Shown: piece by piece, positions 52,253-60,867 of the stretch
How the letters are laid out: each line of letters opens with the position of its first letter
Numbering within the stretch: position 1 is the stretch's first letter
Notes under the pieces: model-generated
Seen by the model: only the letters and a program-made list of their open reading frames with translations
What the model was told of the DNA's origin: nothing
The model's database searches: none
Made by a program: the position numbers and the translations under genes
Source: an uncultured Lachnospiraceae bacterium
GTDB taxonomy: Bacteria > Bacillota > Clostridia > Lachnospirales > Lachnospiraceae
Direction: 5' to 3'
Length of the DNA: 64,000 nucleotides
Assembly (NCBI GenBank): GCA_902766735.1
Contig: CACXEU010000099.1
Span: 22,870-86,869, forward strand

Positions 52253-52338
52253 GACCTAATGGTTAGTCGAAGCTATCCAAAACTAGAAAAAACTAATTTG
52301 CGATAGTTTTTACGAACGAGAAGAAAAAGGAGATGTTT

Positions 52339-52551
52339 ATGATGCCGTTAAGATTAGCAGATCCGGGGGAGGCCAACATTATTAAGCGAGTTGGCGGAAG
52401 CCCTGAGGTGAAAAAACATTTAGAAGATTTAGGGTTTGTAGCGGGTGGAGAAGTTTCCATTATTTCCATGATGGGAGGGAACATCATTGTAAATGTGAAA
52501 GAATCCCGCGTCGCTATCAGTGAAGAGATGGCGAATAAGATATTTATTTAA
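52339..52551 (+). CDS. feoA: FeoA-domain protein, first copy
   Basis: 70 residues from the ATG at 52339, six bases after AAGGAG; the ATG at 52333 abuts that site. SH3-like FeoA fold: LADPGEANIIKRVGGSPEVKKHLEDLGFVAGGEVSII is the typical run (position about 6-42), ending with VKESRVAISEEMANKIFI. Cytoplasmic partner of FeoB in ferrous iron uptake. The stop overlaps the next reading frame region; three Feo genes follow in order. Confidence 0.92.
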   Translation: MMPLRLADPGEANIIKRVGGSPEVKKHLEDLGFVAGGEVSIISMMGGNIIVNVKESRVAISEEMANKIFI

Positions 52552-52586
52552 TGGGATTTCAAAGAATAAGAAAAGAGGAGAAGATG

Positions 52587-52808
52587 ATGAAAACATTAAG
52601 AACTACCAAAATCGGTGATACCGTAAAGGTTGTAAAACTTCATGGAGATGGTGCTGTGAAGAGAAGGATTATGGACATGGGGATTACGAAAGGTGTGGAA
52701 GTTTATGTCCGCAAGGAAGCACCATTAGGTGATCCAATAGAAATAACTGTAAGAGGTTATGAACTTTCCATCAGAAAAGCTGATGCGGAAATGATTGAGG
52801 TAGAATAG
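52587..52808 (+). CDS. feoA: FeoA-domain protein, second copy
   Basis: 73 residues from the ATG at 52587 (GAGGAG six bases upstream). MKTLRTTKIGDTVKVVKLHG, then KRRIMDMGITKGVEVYVRKEAPLGDP, and YELSIRKADAEMIEVE, the classic FeoA layout and closer to consensus than the first copy. Two FeoA proteins ahead of FeoB are common in Clostridia and may have different contacts with FeoB. Confidence 0.94.
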   Translation: MKTLRTTKIGDTVKVVKLHGDGAVKRRIMDMGITKGVEVYVRKEAPLGDPIEITVRGYELSIRKADAEMIEVE

Positions 52809-52861
52809 GATTCCGGTCCGGATGAAGAAAAGTATGTTTTAATAAAAAGGAGAAGTAAATT

Positions 52862-55294
52862 ATGGAAGGAAAAATTAGGATTGCTCTTGCAGGAAATCCG
52901 AACAGTGGTAAAACGACATTATTTAATGCGTTAACCGGGTCAAACCAGTTTGTAGGAAACTGGCCGGGGGTTACCGTAGAGAAAAAAGAAGGTAAATTGA
53001 AAAAGCATAGTGACGTGGTGGTTACGGACTTGCCGGGAATTTACTCTCTTTCTCCATATACTTTGGAGGAAGTGGTGGCAAGAAATTATTTGATTGAGGA
53101 ACGTCCGGATGTCATCTTAAACATCATTGACGGTACTAACCTGGAGCGTAACCTGTATCTGACCACACAGCTCGTTGAATTGGGAATTCCAGTGGTAGTT
53201 GCAATCAATATGATGGATATCATCAGAAAAAATGGTGACACATTGGATACAAAAGAATTGTCTCGCCAGCTGGGATGTACCATTGTTGAAATTTCAGCAT
53301 TGAAAGGTACGGGAATTGAGGAAGCTGCTCAGGCAGCTGTTCAGGCAGCGAAAGGCGACCGAATGATTCCGCAGCATAGCTTCAGTGGCGCTGTGGAACA
53401 TGCCATTGCACATATCGAAGAGGCTGCAGTGCATAACATGCCGGAAGAACAGCAGCGTTGGTACGCCATCAAGATGTTTGAACGTGATGACAAGGTAATG
53501 GAAAAATTAAATCTGGATGAAAAGACTTTAAAACATATTGAAAATGATATCCAGACAGCAGAAAGAGAATTGGATGATGACGCAGAAAGTATCATCACCA
53601 ATGAAAGATATGTTTACATCGCATCAATTTTAAAGGGATGCTATAAAAAGAAAAACAAGGGACAGTTATCTGTTTCTGATAAGATTGACAAGGTTGTTAC
53701 GAATCGATTTGCAGCACTTCCTATCTTCGCAGTTGTCATGATTATTGTTTACTACATTTCCGTATCAACCGTTGGTACCTGGGTAACTGATTGGACCAAT
53801 GATGGATTGTTTGGTGCAGATGGTGATGGATGGCACTTATTTGGTATTGGAACATCTGACTATGATGATGCAGAAGCAAAGTGGGCTGAAGAATCTGTAT
53901 TTATCGATGATGTTAAGGTTGTAATTGATCAGGCTGCAAAGGACGACAAGGTTGTCGGGGCAGATGAATTGCAGGGTGCTTTTGAAGAAGCAGACTTCGG
54001 TGCTTTCGATGAAGCTTATGGCTCATACGGTGAAGATTTGATGGAAAACGGATATGACATTGATTCTGTTCTTCCGTTAGACGAAGAAGGTGAATGGGAT
54101 GGTGCTCCGGATCCGGCTGATTATGGTGTATGGGTACCTGGTATTGCTACCGCTGTTTCTGCAGGCCTTGAAAAGATTCATTGTGCTGAATGGCTTCAGG
54201 GATTAATTGTAGATGGAATTGTTGGCGGTGTTGGTGCTGTTCTCGGTTTCGTGCCACAGATGTTAGTATTGTTTATCTTCCTTGCTTTTTTGGAAAGCTG
54301 TGGTTATATGGCGCGTATTGCTTTCGTCATGGATAGAATTTTCAGAAAATTTGGTCTTTCAGGAAAGTCATTTATTCCAATGTTAATTGGTAGCGGATGT
54401 GGTATCCCAGGCGTTATGGCTTCTAGAACCATTGAAAATGAACGTGACCGTCGTATGACAATTATGACAACTACATTCATTCCTTGTGGAGCAAAGCTTC
54501 CAATTATTGCCATGATTGCAACAGCATTGTTTGGTGGCGCATGGTGGGTAGCTCCTAGTGCATACTTCTTGGGAATGGGCGCAATCATTATTTCCGGTAT
54601 CATGCTTAAGAAAACTAAAATGTTCGCCGGAGATCCAGCTCCATTCGTTATGGAACTTCCTGCATATCATATGCCAACTGTTGGAAACATTCTTCGTTCT
54701 ATGTGGGAACGTGGATGGTCCTTTATTAAGAAGGCAGGAACAATTATTTTAATTTCATCCATTATCATTTGGGCGGGTTCTGTATTTGGTTGGACCGATG
54801 GAAGCTTCGGATTTAATGCAGACATGGAACTGGCAGACAGCATTTTAGGTCATCTTGGTAATGGCATCAAGTGGATTTTTGCACCGCTTGGATTTAGCGA
54901 TGCAACCGCTACGATTGCAACAATCATGGGACTTGTAGCAAAAGAAGAAGTTGTTGGAGTATTCGGTGTACTTGATTTCGTAGAAATGTCTAAGCTTGCA
55001 GCATACTCATTCCTCGCATTCAACTTATTATGCGCTCCATGTTTTGCAGCGATTGGTGCAATCAGAAGAGAAATGAATTCCGCAAAGTGGACAGCGTTCG
55101 CAATCACTTATCAGTGTGTGTTAGCGTATGCGGTTTCTCTGGTCATTTATCAGATCGGTTCTGCAGTGACGGGAAATATTCATCCGGTAGGCTTTGTAGC
55201 TGCTCTTGCGGTAATTGCATTTATTATTTACATGTTATTCATTAAGAAGTATCAGGAAGCAAAGAAACTTGATATTGAAGTTAAAACAAAGTAA
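52862..55294 (+). CDS. feoB: Ferrous iron transporter FeoB with a long acidic loop
   Basis: 810 residues. Cytoplasmic G domain: G1 GNPNSGKTTLFN, G2 around VGNWPGVTVEKK, G3 DLPGIYSL, G4 NMMD, G5 SALKGTG; a GDI helical domain; then the membrane part with Gate motifs FLESCGYMARIAFVMDR and IPCGAKLPII (Cys in the pore region). Between the first membrane segment (about 280-302) and the next (about 425) lies an insertion of roughly 110 residues rich in Asp/Glu and Gly (FGADGDGWHLFGIGTSDYDD, AAKDDKVVGADELQGAFEEA), absent from E. coli FeoB by length. It should face outside. Confidence 0.96.
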   Translation: MEGKIRIALAGNPNSGKTTLFNALTGSNQFVGNWPGVTVEKKEGKLKKHSDVVVTDLPGIYSLSPYTLEEVVARNYLIEERPDVILNIIDGTNLERNLYLTTQLVELGIPVVVAINMMDIIRKNGDTLDTKELSRQLGCTIVEISALKGTGIEEAAQAAVQAAKGDRMIPQHSFSGAVEHAIAHIEEAAVHNMPEEQQRWYAIKMFERDDKVMEKLNLDEKTLKHIENDIQTAERELDDDAESIITNERYVYIASILKGCYKKKNKGQLSVSDKIDKVVTNRFAALPIFAVVMIIVYYISVSTVGTWVTDWTNDGLFGADGDGWHLFGIGTSDYDDAEAKWAEESVFIDDVKVVIDQAAKDDKVVGADELQGAFEEADFGAFDEAYGSYGEDLMENGYDIDSVLPLDEEGEWDGAPDPADYGVWVPGIATAVSAGLEKIHCAEWLQGLIVDGIVGGVGAVLGFVPQMLVLFIFLAFLESCGYMARIAFVMDRIFRKFGLSGKSFIPMLIGSGCGIPGVMASRTIENERDRRMTIMTTTFIPCGAKLPIIAMIATALFGGAWWVAPSAYFLGMGAIIISGIMLKKTKMFAGDPAPFVMELPAYHMPTVGNILRSMWERGWSFIKKAGTIILISSIIIWAGSVFGWTDGSFGFNADMELADSILGHLGNGIKWIFAPLGFSDATATIATIMGLVAKEEVVGVFGVLDFVEMSKLAAYSFLAFNLLCAPCFAAIGAIRREMNSAKWTAFAITYQCVLAYAVSLVIYQIGSAVTGNIHPVGFVAALAVIAFIIYMLFIKKYQEAKKLDIEVKTK

Positions 55295-55325
55295 GATGGT
55301 ATTGAACAGATATCGGAGGTAGTTT

Positions 55326-55493
55326 ATGATTTCTTGGATTTTAGCAAATATGGGAAACATTATAGTATCAATTATTTTGATTCTTATCGTTGGCTTTATC
55401 CTTTTTAAAATGATTCACGATAAGAAATCAGGAAAGTCTTCCTGCAGCAGTGGATGTGCAGGATGTCCGATGAGTGGAAAATGTCATAAATAG
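55326..55493 (+). CDS. FeoB-associated Cys-rich membrane protein
   Basis: 55 residues, too short for most ORF callers. Start after ATCGGAGG. One membrane segment (NIIVSIILILIVGFILFKMI, about 11-30) and a Cys-rich tail SSCSSGCAGCPMSGKCHK, matching the small FeoB-associated family found after feoB in Firmicutes. Probably passes or senses Fe2+ at FeoB; exact role not established. Last gene before the feo terminator. Confidence 0.92.
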   Translation: MISWILANMGNIIVSIILILIVGFILFKMIHDKKSGKSSCSSGCAGCPMSGKCHK

Positions 55494-55498
55494 TAGTA

Positions 55499-55534
55499 CC
55501 CCCTCAGCTCAAGTATAGGTTGAGGGGGATTTTT
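55499..55534 (+). terminator. feo operon terminator
   Basis: CCCCCTCA pairs with TGAGGGGG around a 14-base loop, followed by ATTTTTAT. Confidence 0.88.
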
Positions 55535-55698
55535 ATATTTTTAAAGCTTTTATAGATAAGCCGATGCACAGGAAATCAGGTTTTTGCTGTATTTTGTGCA
55601 TAACCCATGCAGATCTTTGGTGGTGTGCTTTAGAAGGAAGATTTTCTAATCAAAGAAAGGCAGAAACTTAAAAACTAGTTCCAATCAACCTCGAAAAA

Positions 55699-55707
55699 TG
55701 CTATAAT
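55699..55707 (+). promoter_or_regulatory. Extended -10 promoter of the gtrA-like gene
   Basis: TGCTATAAT with a weak TTCCAA 17 bases upstream of the hexamer. The 55535-55698 gap holds nothing else I recognise. Confidence 0.5.
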
Positions 55708-55727
55708 GTGTAATTAGATGAGGTTTT

Positions 55728-56186
55728 ATGGACGGTGAAAAAATGGACGAATTATTGAGACGATTAAAGACAGGAAGTTTGAAAGTGATATTTCAGGAGC
55801 AGACCAATGACGGAATGGTTCAGCTCTTTCGTTATGTATTCGTAGGAGGCTTTGCATTTGTGGCTGACTGGGGCGCAATGGTATTGGGCGTGAAACTGGG
55901 AATGAATGAATATGTGGCGGTGGCTATCGCTTTTGTGGTTGGGCTGATTGTAAATTTTATTCTATCAAAAAAGTTGGTTTTTCAAGAAGCATCCGAGAAA
56001 ACGAATGCAACGGGAGAGTTTGTTGCCTATGGGGTAATTGGAATTCTTGGACTGCTGTTTACTGAAGGGCTAATGTATGTTCAGTTAGAATGGATGGGAA
56101 TTCATTATATGATTGCAAAAATAATTGCAGCAGCGATTGTATTATTGTGGAATTTTATTGCGAGGAAAGTACTATTATATAAATAG
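55728..56186 (+). CDS. GtrA-family membrane protein
   Basis: 152 residues; ATG 55728 with GATGAGG upstream (ATG 55743 is an alternative). Four membrane segments: LFRYVFVGGFAFVADWGAMV, VAVAIAFVVGLIVNFILSKK, VAYGVIGILGLLFTEGLMYV and IIAAAIVLLWNFIARKVLLY. GtrA proteins are thought to flip undecaprenyl-linked sugars for cell-surface polysaccharide. No glycosyltransferase gene is next to it. Confidence 0.88.
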   Translation: MDGEKMDELLRRLKTGSLKVIFQEQTNDGMVQLFRYVFVGGFAFVADWGAMVLGVKLGMNEYVAVAIAFVVGLIVNFILSKKLVFQEASEKTNATGEFVAYGVIGILGLLFTEGLMYVQLEWMGIHYMIAKIIAAAIVLLWNFIARKVLLYK

Positions 56187-56242
56187 TAAAACTTTTGGGG
56201 CAAGAAAATAAAGAAAACTTAAAGAAGAAAGGAGTTTTAATT

Positions 56243-57460
56243 ATGGGGTTAATTAAAGCAGGATTAGGTGCTGTTGGAGGTACCTTGGCAGATCAGTGGA
56301 AGGAGTTCTTTTATTGTGAAGCAATTGATAAAGACGTTCTCGTAGTTAAAGGAGAAAAGAGAGTTGGAAATCGTTCTTCCAACACAAAAGGATCAGACAA
56401 TGTTATTTCAAACGGTTCAGGAATTGTTGTGGCAGATGGTCAGTGTATGATTATCGTGGAACAGGGAAAAATCGTGGAAGTTTGTGCAGAACCGGGTGAA
56501 TTTACATATGACACCAGCTTGGAACCAAGCATTTTTACAGGACCTTTAAAGAAATCAATTATTGATACCTTTAAGCAGGTCGGAAAGAGATTTACTTACG
56601 GTGGAGAACCGGGAAAAGATCAGAGAGTTTATTACTTTAATACAAAAGAATTAATTGATAATAAGTTTGGAACACCGAACCCAATTCCATTTCGAATTGT
56701 GGATAGAAACATCGGATTGGATTTAGACAGTGCAGTACGTTGTTCCGGTGTATATTCTTATAAGATTACAGATCCGTTGCTGTTTTACACCAATGTATGT
56801 GGCAATGTTTCCGGAGAATACAGAAGAGATGAAATCGATAGTCAGTTAAAGACAGAATTTATTAGTGCATTGCAGCCGGCGTTTGCAAAATTATCAACAT
56901 TGCAGATGCGTCCGAATGAAATTCCGGGACATGCAGAAGAATTAGCAGAGGCAATGAATGAAGCATTAAGCCAGAAGTGGGGAGAGTTAAGAGGTTTAGA
57001 TGTGATTTCCATTGCAATGAATCCGATTACACTTCCGGAAGAAGATGCAGAAGCAATCAAGCTTGCGCAGAGAAATGCAATGCTTCGTGATCCAAATATG
57101 GCAGGAGCAACCTTAGTTGGTGCACAGGCTGATGCAATGAAAGCAGCAGCAGAAAACTCCAGTGGTGCTATGGCAGGATTTATGGGAATGGGCATGGCAA
57201 TGAATGCCGGAGGAAATAATGCACAGTCATTGTTTGCAATGGGACAGCAGCAGAATGCACAGCAGGCAACACAGCCGCAGCAGCAGGCTCCTGCACAGCC
57301 GGCAGGAGATTCTTGGGTATGTGCTTGTGGAGCGACAGCTACCGGAAAGTTCTGTTCTGAATGTGGTGCACCAAAGCCGGCGCCGGCACAGTGGACTTGT
57401 GACTGTGGAACAGTGAATACAGGAAAATTCTGTACAGAGTGTGGAAAGCCTAGAGCATAA
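56243..57460 (+). CDS. YdjI-like SPFH-domain protein with two C-terminal zinc ribbons
   Basis: 405 residues from the ATG at 56243 (AAAGGAG eight bases upstream; the frame could open at 56195 without a site). Residues about 1-290 are the virion-core/SPFH-type region: MGLIKAGLGAVGGTLADQWKEFFYC start, GQCMIIVEQGKIVEVCAEPGE, and a long helix ending in the AEAIKLAQRNAMLRDPNMAG run. Then a Met/Gly/Gln-rich spacer, and two C4 ribbons: CACGATATGKFCSECG and CDCGTVNTGKFCTECG. In B. subtilis, YdjI with YdjG and YdjH helps to recruit PspA to the membrane. The same three families follow each other here. Confidence 0.85.
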   Translation: MGLIKAGLGAVGGTLADQWKEFFYCEAIDKDVLVVKGEKRVGNRSSNTKGSDNVISNGSGIVVADGQCMIIVEQGKIVEVCAEPGEFTYDTSLEPSIFTGPLKKSIIDTFKQVGKRFTYGGEPGKDQRVYYFNTKELIDNKFGTPNPIPFRIVDRNIGLDLDSAVRCSGVYSYKITDPLLFYTNVCGNVSGEYRRDEIDSQLKTEFISALQPAFAKLSTLQMRPNEIPGHAEELAEAMNEALSQKWGELRGLDVISIAMNPITLPEEDAEAIKLAQRNAMLRDPNMAGATLVGAQADAMKAAAENSSGAMAGFMGMGMAMNAGGNNAQSLFAMGQQQNAQQATQPQQQAPAQPAGDSWVCACGATATGKFCSECGAPKPAPAQWTCDCGTVNTGKFCTECGKPRA

Positions 57461-57473
57461 GACGAAAAACATT

Positions 57474-57498
57474 GGGGCGTGGACACACGCCCCTTTAT
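57474..57498 (+). other. GC-rich intercistronic hairpin
   Basis: GGGGCGTG pairs with CACGCCCC around GACA, then TTTATGATTATT. Partial terminator or stabiliser between the SPFH and zinc-ribbon genes. Confidence 0.55.
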
Positions 57499-57526
57499 GA
57501 TTATTAGGGAAAAGGATGGTGAAAAG

Positions 57527-58612
57527 ATGTCATCATTATTGGAATATAAGTGCCCTTGTTGTGGTGGGGCCATTGAATTTAATACAGAAGTACAACGAAT
57601 GAAATGTCCATACTGTGACACGGAATTCGATGTGGAGGCAATGCAGCAATATGACCAGGAATTGCAGGAAGAAAAGCCTGATCATATTCACTGGGATACT
57701 TCCGCAGGAGGACAATGGACAGAAGATGAGACAACAGGAATGAGACTGTATGTTTGTGAGTCTTGTGGCGGTGAAATCGTAGGAGATGAAAATACGGCGG
57801 CTACGAAATGTCCATACTGTGACAATCCTGTTGTTATGATGGAACAGTTTACCGGAGGGTTGAAGCCGGATTATGTGATTCCATTTAAACTGGATAAAGA
57901 AAAAGCCAAGGAAGTTTTAAAAAATTTTTATAAGGGAAAGCGATTACTTCCAAGAAATTTTAAAGATGAAAATCACATTGATGAAATAAGAGGGATTTAT
58001 GTTCCGTACTGGTTGTTTGATGCTGATACGGAAGGAACTGTTCGGTATAAAGCAACAAAGGTGACGGGACACTGGAGCGACAGTGATTATAACTATACGC
58101 AGATTAGTGTATTCTCTGTTATCAGAGGAGGAACTCTTCAGTTCGAAAATGTGCCGGCAGATGGCTCCTCTAAAATGGCAGATGATATGATGGAGTCACT
58201 GGAGCCATATTATTTTTCGGAGGCAGTGGATTTTCAGACAGCTTATCTGGCAGGATATCTGGCGGATAAATATGATGTGACATCTGATGAGTGTATCGAG
58301 CGGGTCAATCAGCGAATGAAGAAAAGTACGGAAGATAGTTTCCGAGAAACGGTTCATGGATATGGTACTGTGGAAACATCCCATAGTAGCATTCAGGTAG
58401 AAAATGGAAAAGCAAAGTATGCATTGTATCCGGTGTGGATTCTGAATACGCGATGGAAAGGCGAGAATTTTACCTTTGCAGTGAATGGTCAGACCGGGAA
58501 AATAGCGGGAAGAATGCCGGTAGACTGGGCTGCTTTTTGGCGGTGGTTTGCGGGAATTACTGTAGTAGTTGCGATTCTTGCATATTTGGTAATGTATATT
58601 TTTCTGCGATAG
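57527..58612 (+). CDS. YdjG-like zinc-ribbon membrane protein
   Basis: 361 residues from the ATG at 57527. Two zinc ribbons at the N terminus: CPCCGGAIEF...CPYCDTEFD (about 9-36) and CESCGGEIV...CPYCDNPVV (about 84-110). A soluble middle domain (VIPFKLDKEKAKEVLKNFYKG, YVPYWLFDADTEG) and one C-terminal membrane segment (about 335-358). The tail-anchored plan with TFIIB-like ribbons matches YdjG. Four bases past its stop region the TPM gene frame begins, so translation is likely coupled. Confidence 0.85.
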   Translation: MSSLLEYKCPCCGGAIEFNTEVQRMKCPYCDTEFDVEAMQQYDQELQEEKPDHIHWDTSAGGQWTEDETTGMRLYVCESCGGEIVGDENTAATKCPYCDNPVVMMEQFTGGLKPDYVIPFKLDKEKAKEVLKNFYKGKRLLPRNFKDENHIDEIRGIYVPYWLFDADTEGTVRYKATKVTGHWSDSDYNYTQISVFSVIRGGTLQFENVPADGSSKMADDMMESLEPYYFSEAVDFQTAYLAGYLADKYDVTSDECIERVNQRMKKSTEDSFRETVHGYGTVETSHSSIQVENGKAKYALYPVWILNTRWKGENFTFAVNGQTGKIAGRMPVDWAAFWRWFAGITVVVAILAYLVMYIFLR

Positions 58613-58633
58613 GTTATGAGGAAAGGAAAAACT

Positions 58634-59458
58634 ATGAAAAATAAATTATTGCGTTTGTGCTTCATCCTTGCTATTTTTTGCTTTGGTTTCCTGTTTGCTA
58701 CGGATGTTTCTTCAAATCCGGTAAAGGCAGAAAACAAACAGAAACTGGTAGATGACGCGGAACTTTTGTCCAGTTCGGAAAAAGAGCACATTGAAGCACT
58801 GTTAATGCGTTTAAGTAAAGAAAATCAATTTGATATTGTCATCCATACATTGAATGACCCGACCTTGCCGGACACGGATGAGGCATTGATGAATTATGCG
58901 GATGACTATTTTGACTATAATGATTATGGCTATGGAACAAATCGTGACGGTGTCGTTTTAGTGGTGAATATGGCTCATAGGGGATATTGGATTTCCACGC
59001 GAGGTTATGGAATTACTGCAATGACGGATCGTGGATTGGAATATATGAAGGACCAGTTTGTGCCAAGCATGTCAGAGGGCGATTACGCAGAAGCCTTTGA
59101 GATTTTTGCAAACACCTGTGATGATTTTGTAAAGCAAGCAAAAACAGGAAATCCTTATGACGTAGGGAATCTTCCCAAAAAAGATTTGGGATTCATCCAT
59201 ATTCTGATTGCTTTGGGAGTTGGAGCTGTTGTGGCGGCAATTGCCTGCCTGACTATGAAAGGGCAGCTAAATACCATTCATCCAAAAAATCATGCAGCGG
59301 ATTATATGATTAAGGATAGCTTGAATATTACGCAGTCCACAGATCAATTTTTATATGTGTTTACAAAGAAAACGAAGAAAAAGAATAATGGTGGTGGAAG
59401 CTCTACACATACTTCTTCATCGGGAGCAAGTCATGGAGGCAGCGGCGGACATTTTTAG
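58634..59458 (+). CDS. TPM-domain (YgcG/YdjH-like) membrane protein
   Basis: 274 residues from the ATG at 58634 (GAAAGGAAAA upstream). Signal peptide or anchor about 1-27; TPM domain about 35-180 with VDDAELLSSSEKEHIEALL, DIVIHTLNDP, GTNRDGVVLVVNMAHRGYWISTRG (in parts) and DYAEAFEIFANTCDDF; one membrane segment about 192-214; Ser/Gly/His-rich tail ending GASHGGSGGHF, the usual end of this family. Third member of the cassette with the SPFH and zinc-ribbon proteins. Confidence 0.88.
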   Translation: MKNKLLRLCFILAIFCFGFLFATDVSSNPVKAENKQKLVDDAELLSSSEKEHIEALLMRLSKENQFDIVIHTLNDPTLPDTDEALMNYADDYFDYNDYGYGTNRDGVVLVVNMAHRGYWISTRGYGITAMTDRGLEYMKDQFVPSMSEGDYAEAFEIFANTCDDFVKQAKTGNPYDVGNLPKKDLGFIHILIALGVGAVVAAIACLTMKGQLNTIHPKNHAADYMIKDSLNITQSTDQFLYVFTKKTKKKNNGGGSSTHTSSSGASHGGSGGHF

Positions 59459-59465
59459 AATAGGT

Positions 59466-59499
59466 AAAAAACACTTTCTGATTCAGAAGGTGTTTTTTT
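59466..59499 (+). terminator. Terminator after the TPM gene
   Basis: AAAAACACTTTCTG pairs with CAGAAGGTGTTTTT (one G-U) around ATT, then TTT. A TGTTATAAT extended -10 at 59501-59509 follows directly and probably drives the next gene. Confidence 0.88.
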
Positions 59500-59546
59500 A
59501 TGTTATAATGAATGCATCGGAAAGCCATGGAAAAGGGGTAGATTTT

Positions 59547-60134
59547 ATGGAAGAAAAGAGTATTTATGGAGAACATTTGCCACGAATGCTTCAAATAAAA
59601 GGGGAAATTGAAGAATATATTCAAAAATTGCGTGCTGAAATCAAGGAAGAGCAGGGAATGGATCCAATCGAGCATTGCCTTGCCCGAATTAAATCGGACA
59701 GTAGCATGCGGGAGAAATGTCAGCGAAGAGGTTTTGCGGTTACAACGGAAAGTGCGTTAACAGAGATTAAGGATGCTATCGGATTTCGCATTGTATGTGC
59801 ATTCGTGAATGATGTGTATTTTGTACGGGATTATTTGGTACAATCAGGCTTGTTAAAAGTCGTTGAGGAAAAAGATTATATTAAGAAGGCGAAGCCGAAT
59901 GGATATCGTAGTTATCATATGATTATGGAGACAAAGGATGGGTATTTTGTGGAATTTCAGATTCGAACCATCTCCATGGATACCTGGGCAGCTCTGGAAC
60001 ATCACCTGAAATATAAGAAGGGTGTGATAGCCAATGAACAGCTCATCGTCAGTGAATTGAAGCGATGTGCGGATGAACTGGCGTCCACCGATGTTTCCAT
60101 GCAGACAATTAAAGATATGATTTTCACAAAATAG
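59547..60134 (+). CDS. Small alarmone synthetase-like (RelA/SpoT synthetase domain) protein
   Basis: 195 residues from the ATG at 59547 (AAAGGGG upstream); the frame reads further left only through the terminator. A lone RelA/SpoT synthetase domain without hydrolase or TGS/ACT parts: ARIKSDSSMREKCQRRG, DAIGFRIVCAFVNDVY, KPNGYRSYHMIM, and FVEFQIRTISMDTWAALEHHLKYK. Small synthetases transfer pyrophosphate from ATP to GDP or GTP to make (p)ppGpp. No zinc or regulatory domain is visible. Confidence 0.87.
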   Translation: MEEKSIYGEHLPRMLQIKGEIEEYIQKLRAEIKEEQGMDPIEHCLARIKSDSSMREKCQRRGFAVTTESALTEIKDAIGFRIVCAFVNDVYFVRDYLVQSGLLKVVEEKDYIKKAKPNGYRSYHMIMETKDGYFVEFQIRTISMDTWAALEHHLKYKKGVIANEQLIVSELKRCADELASTDVSMQTIKDMIFTK

Positions 60135-60183
60135 ACATAGCAAAGGCTTATGATGAATGCAATGAATCAGATGGGAGGAGCCT

Positions 60184-60852
60184 ATGAAATTATTATTTGC
60201 TGAAGATACAGCGGACTTGAACCGCACAATTACAATGGTATTGGAACACGAGGGATACGATGTGGATTCGGCACTGGATGGAGAACAGGCATGGGAATTT
60301 CTTCAGGAAAACAGTTACGATGGAGTAATTCTCGATATCATGATGCCAAAGAAAACAGGGATGGAAGTTTTAACGGAAATGCGTTCTCATCATATCCTGG
60401 CACCGGTGCTTCTATTAACGGCGAAAACGGAAATTGACGATCGAGTTGCCGGATTGGATGCAGGAGCAGACGATTATCTTGCGAAACCTTTTGCAATGAA
60501 GGAATTACTGGCGAGAGTGCGTTCCATGATTCGTCGCCATGAAGATTATGAAGAAAAGCAGATTCAATATAAGGATATTTACTTAAATGGAGAAAACTTT
60601 TCTCTGACCTCAGGAAATTCCATTCGTTTATCTATTAAAGAATTCGAATTAATGAAGGTGTTGATTACAAACTCGGAAGTGGAACTCTCCACAAAATACA
60701 TTTTGGAACATGTGTGGAATGGAGAAGAGGATGCAGATGAGGAGACAGTTTGGCTATATATTTCTTATCTGAAAGGAAAAATCAGAGCTGTCGGTTCCGT
60801 GGTGGATATCCAAGGGAAAAAAGGTGGAAGTTTTCAGTTGATTACAGGTTAA
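60184..60852 (+). CDS. OmpR-family response regulator
   Basis: 222 residues. Receiver with acidic pocket FAEDTADLNR, phospho-Asp51 in GVILDIMMPKKTGMEVL, Thr in LLLTAKTE, Lys in DDYLAKPFAMKELLARV; C-terminal winged helix (SIRLSIKEFELMKVLITNSE, VWLYISYLKGKIRAVG). The recognition helix region is somewhat divergent from PhoB. GGGAGGAG site; kinase partner starts 15 bases after. Confidence 0.94.
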   Translation: MKLLFAEDTADLNRTITMVLEHEGYDVDSALDGEQAWEFLQENSYDGVILDIMMPKKTGMEVLTEMRSHHILAPVLLLTAKTEIDDRVAGLDAGADDYLAKPFAMKELLARVRSMIRRHEDYEEKQIQYKDIYLNGENFSLTSGNSIRLSIKEFELMKVLITNSEVELSTKYILEHVWNGEEDADEETVWLYISYLKGKIRAVGSVVDIQGKKGGSFQLITG

Positions 60853-60867
60853 GACGGAGGTATTCGG

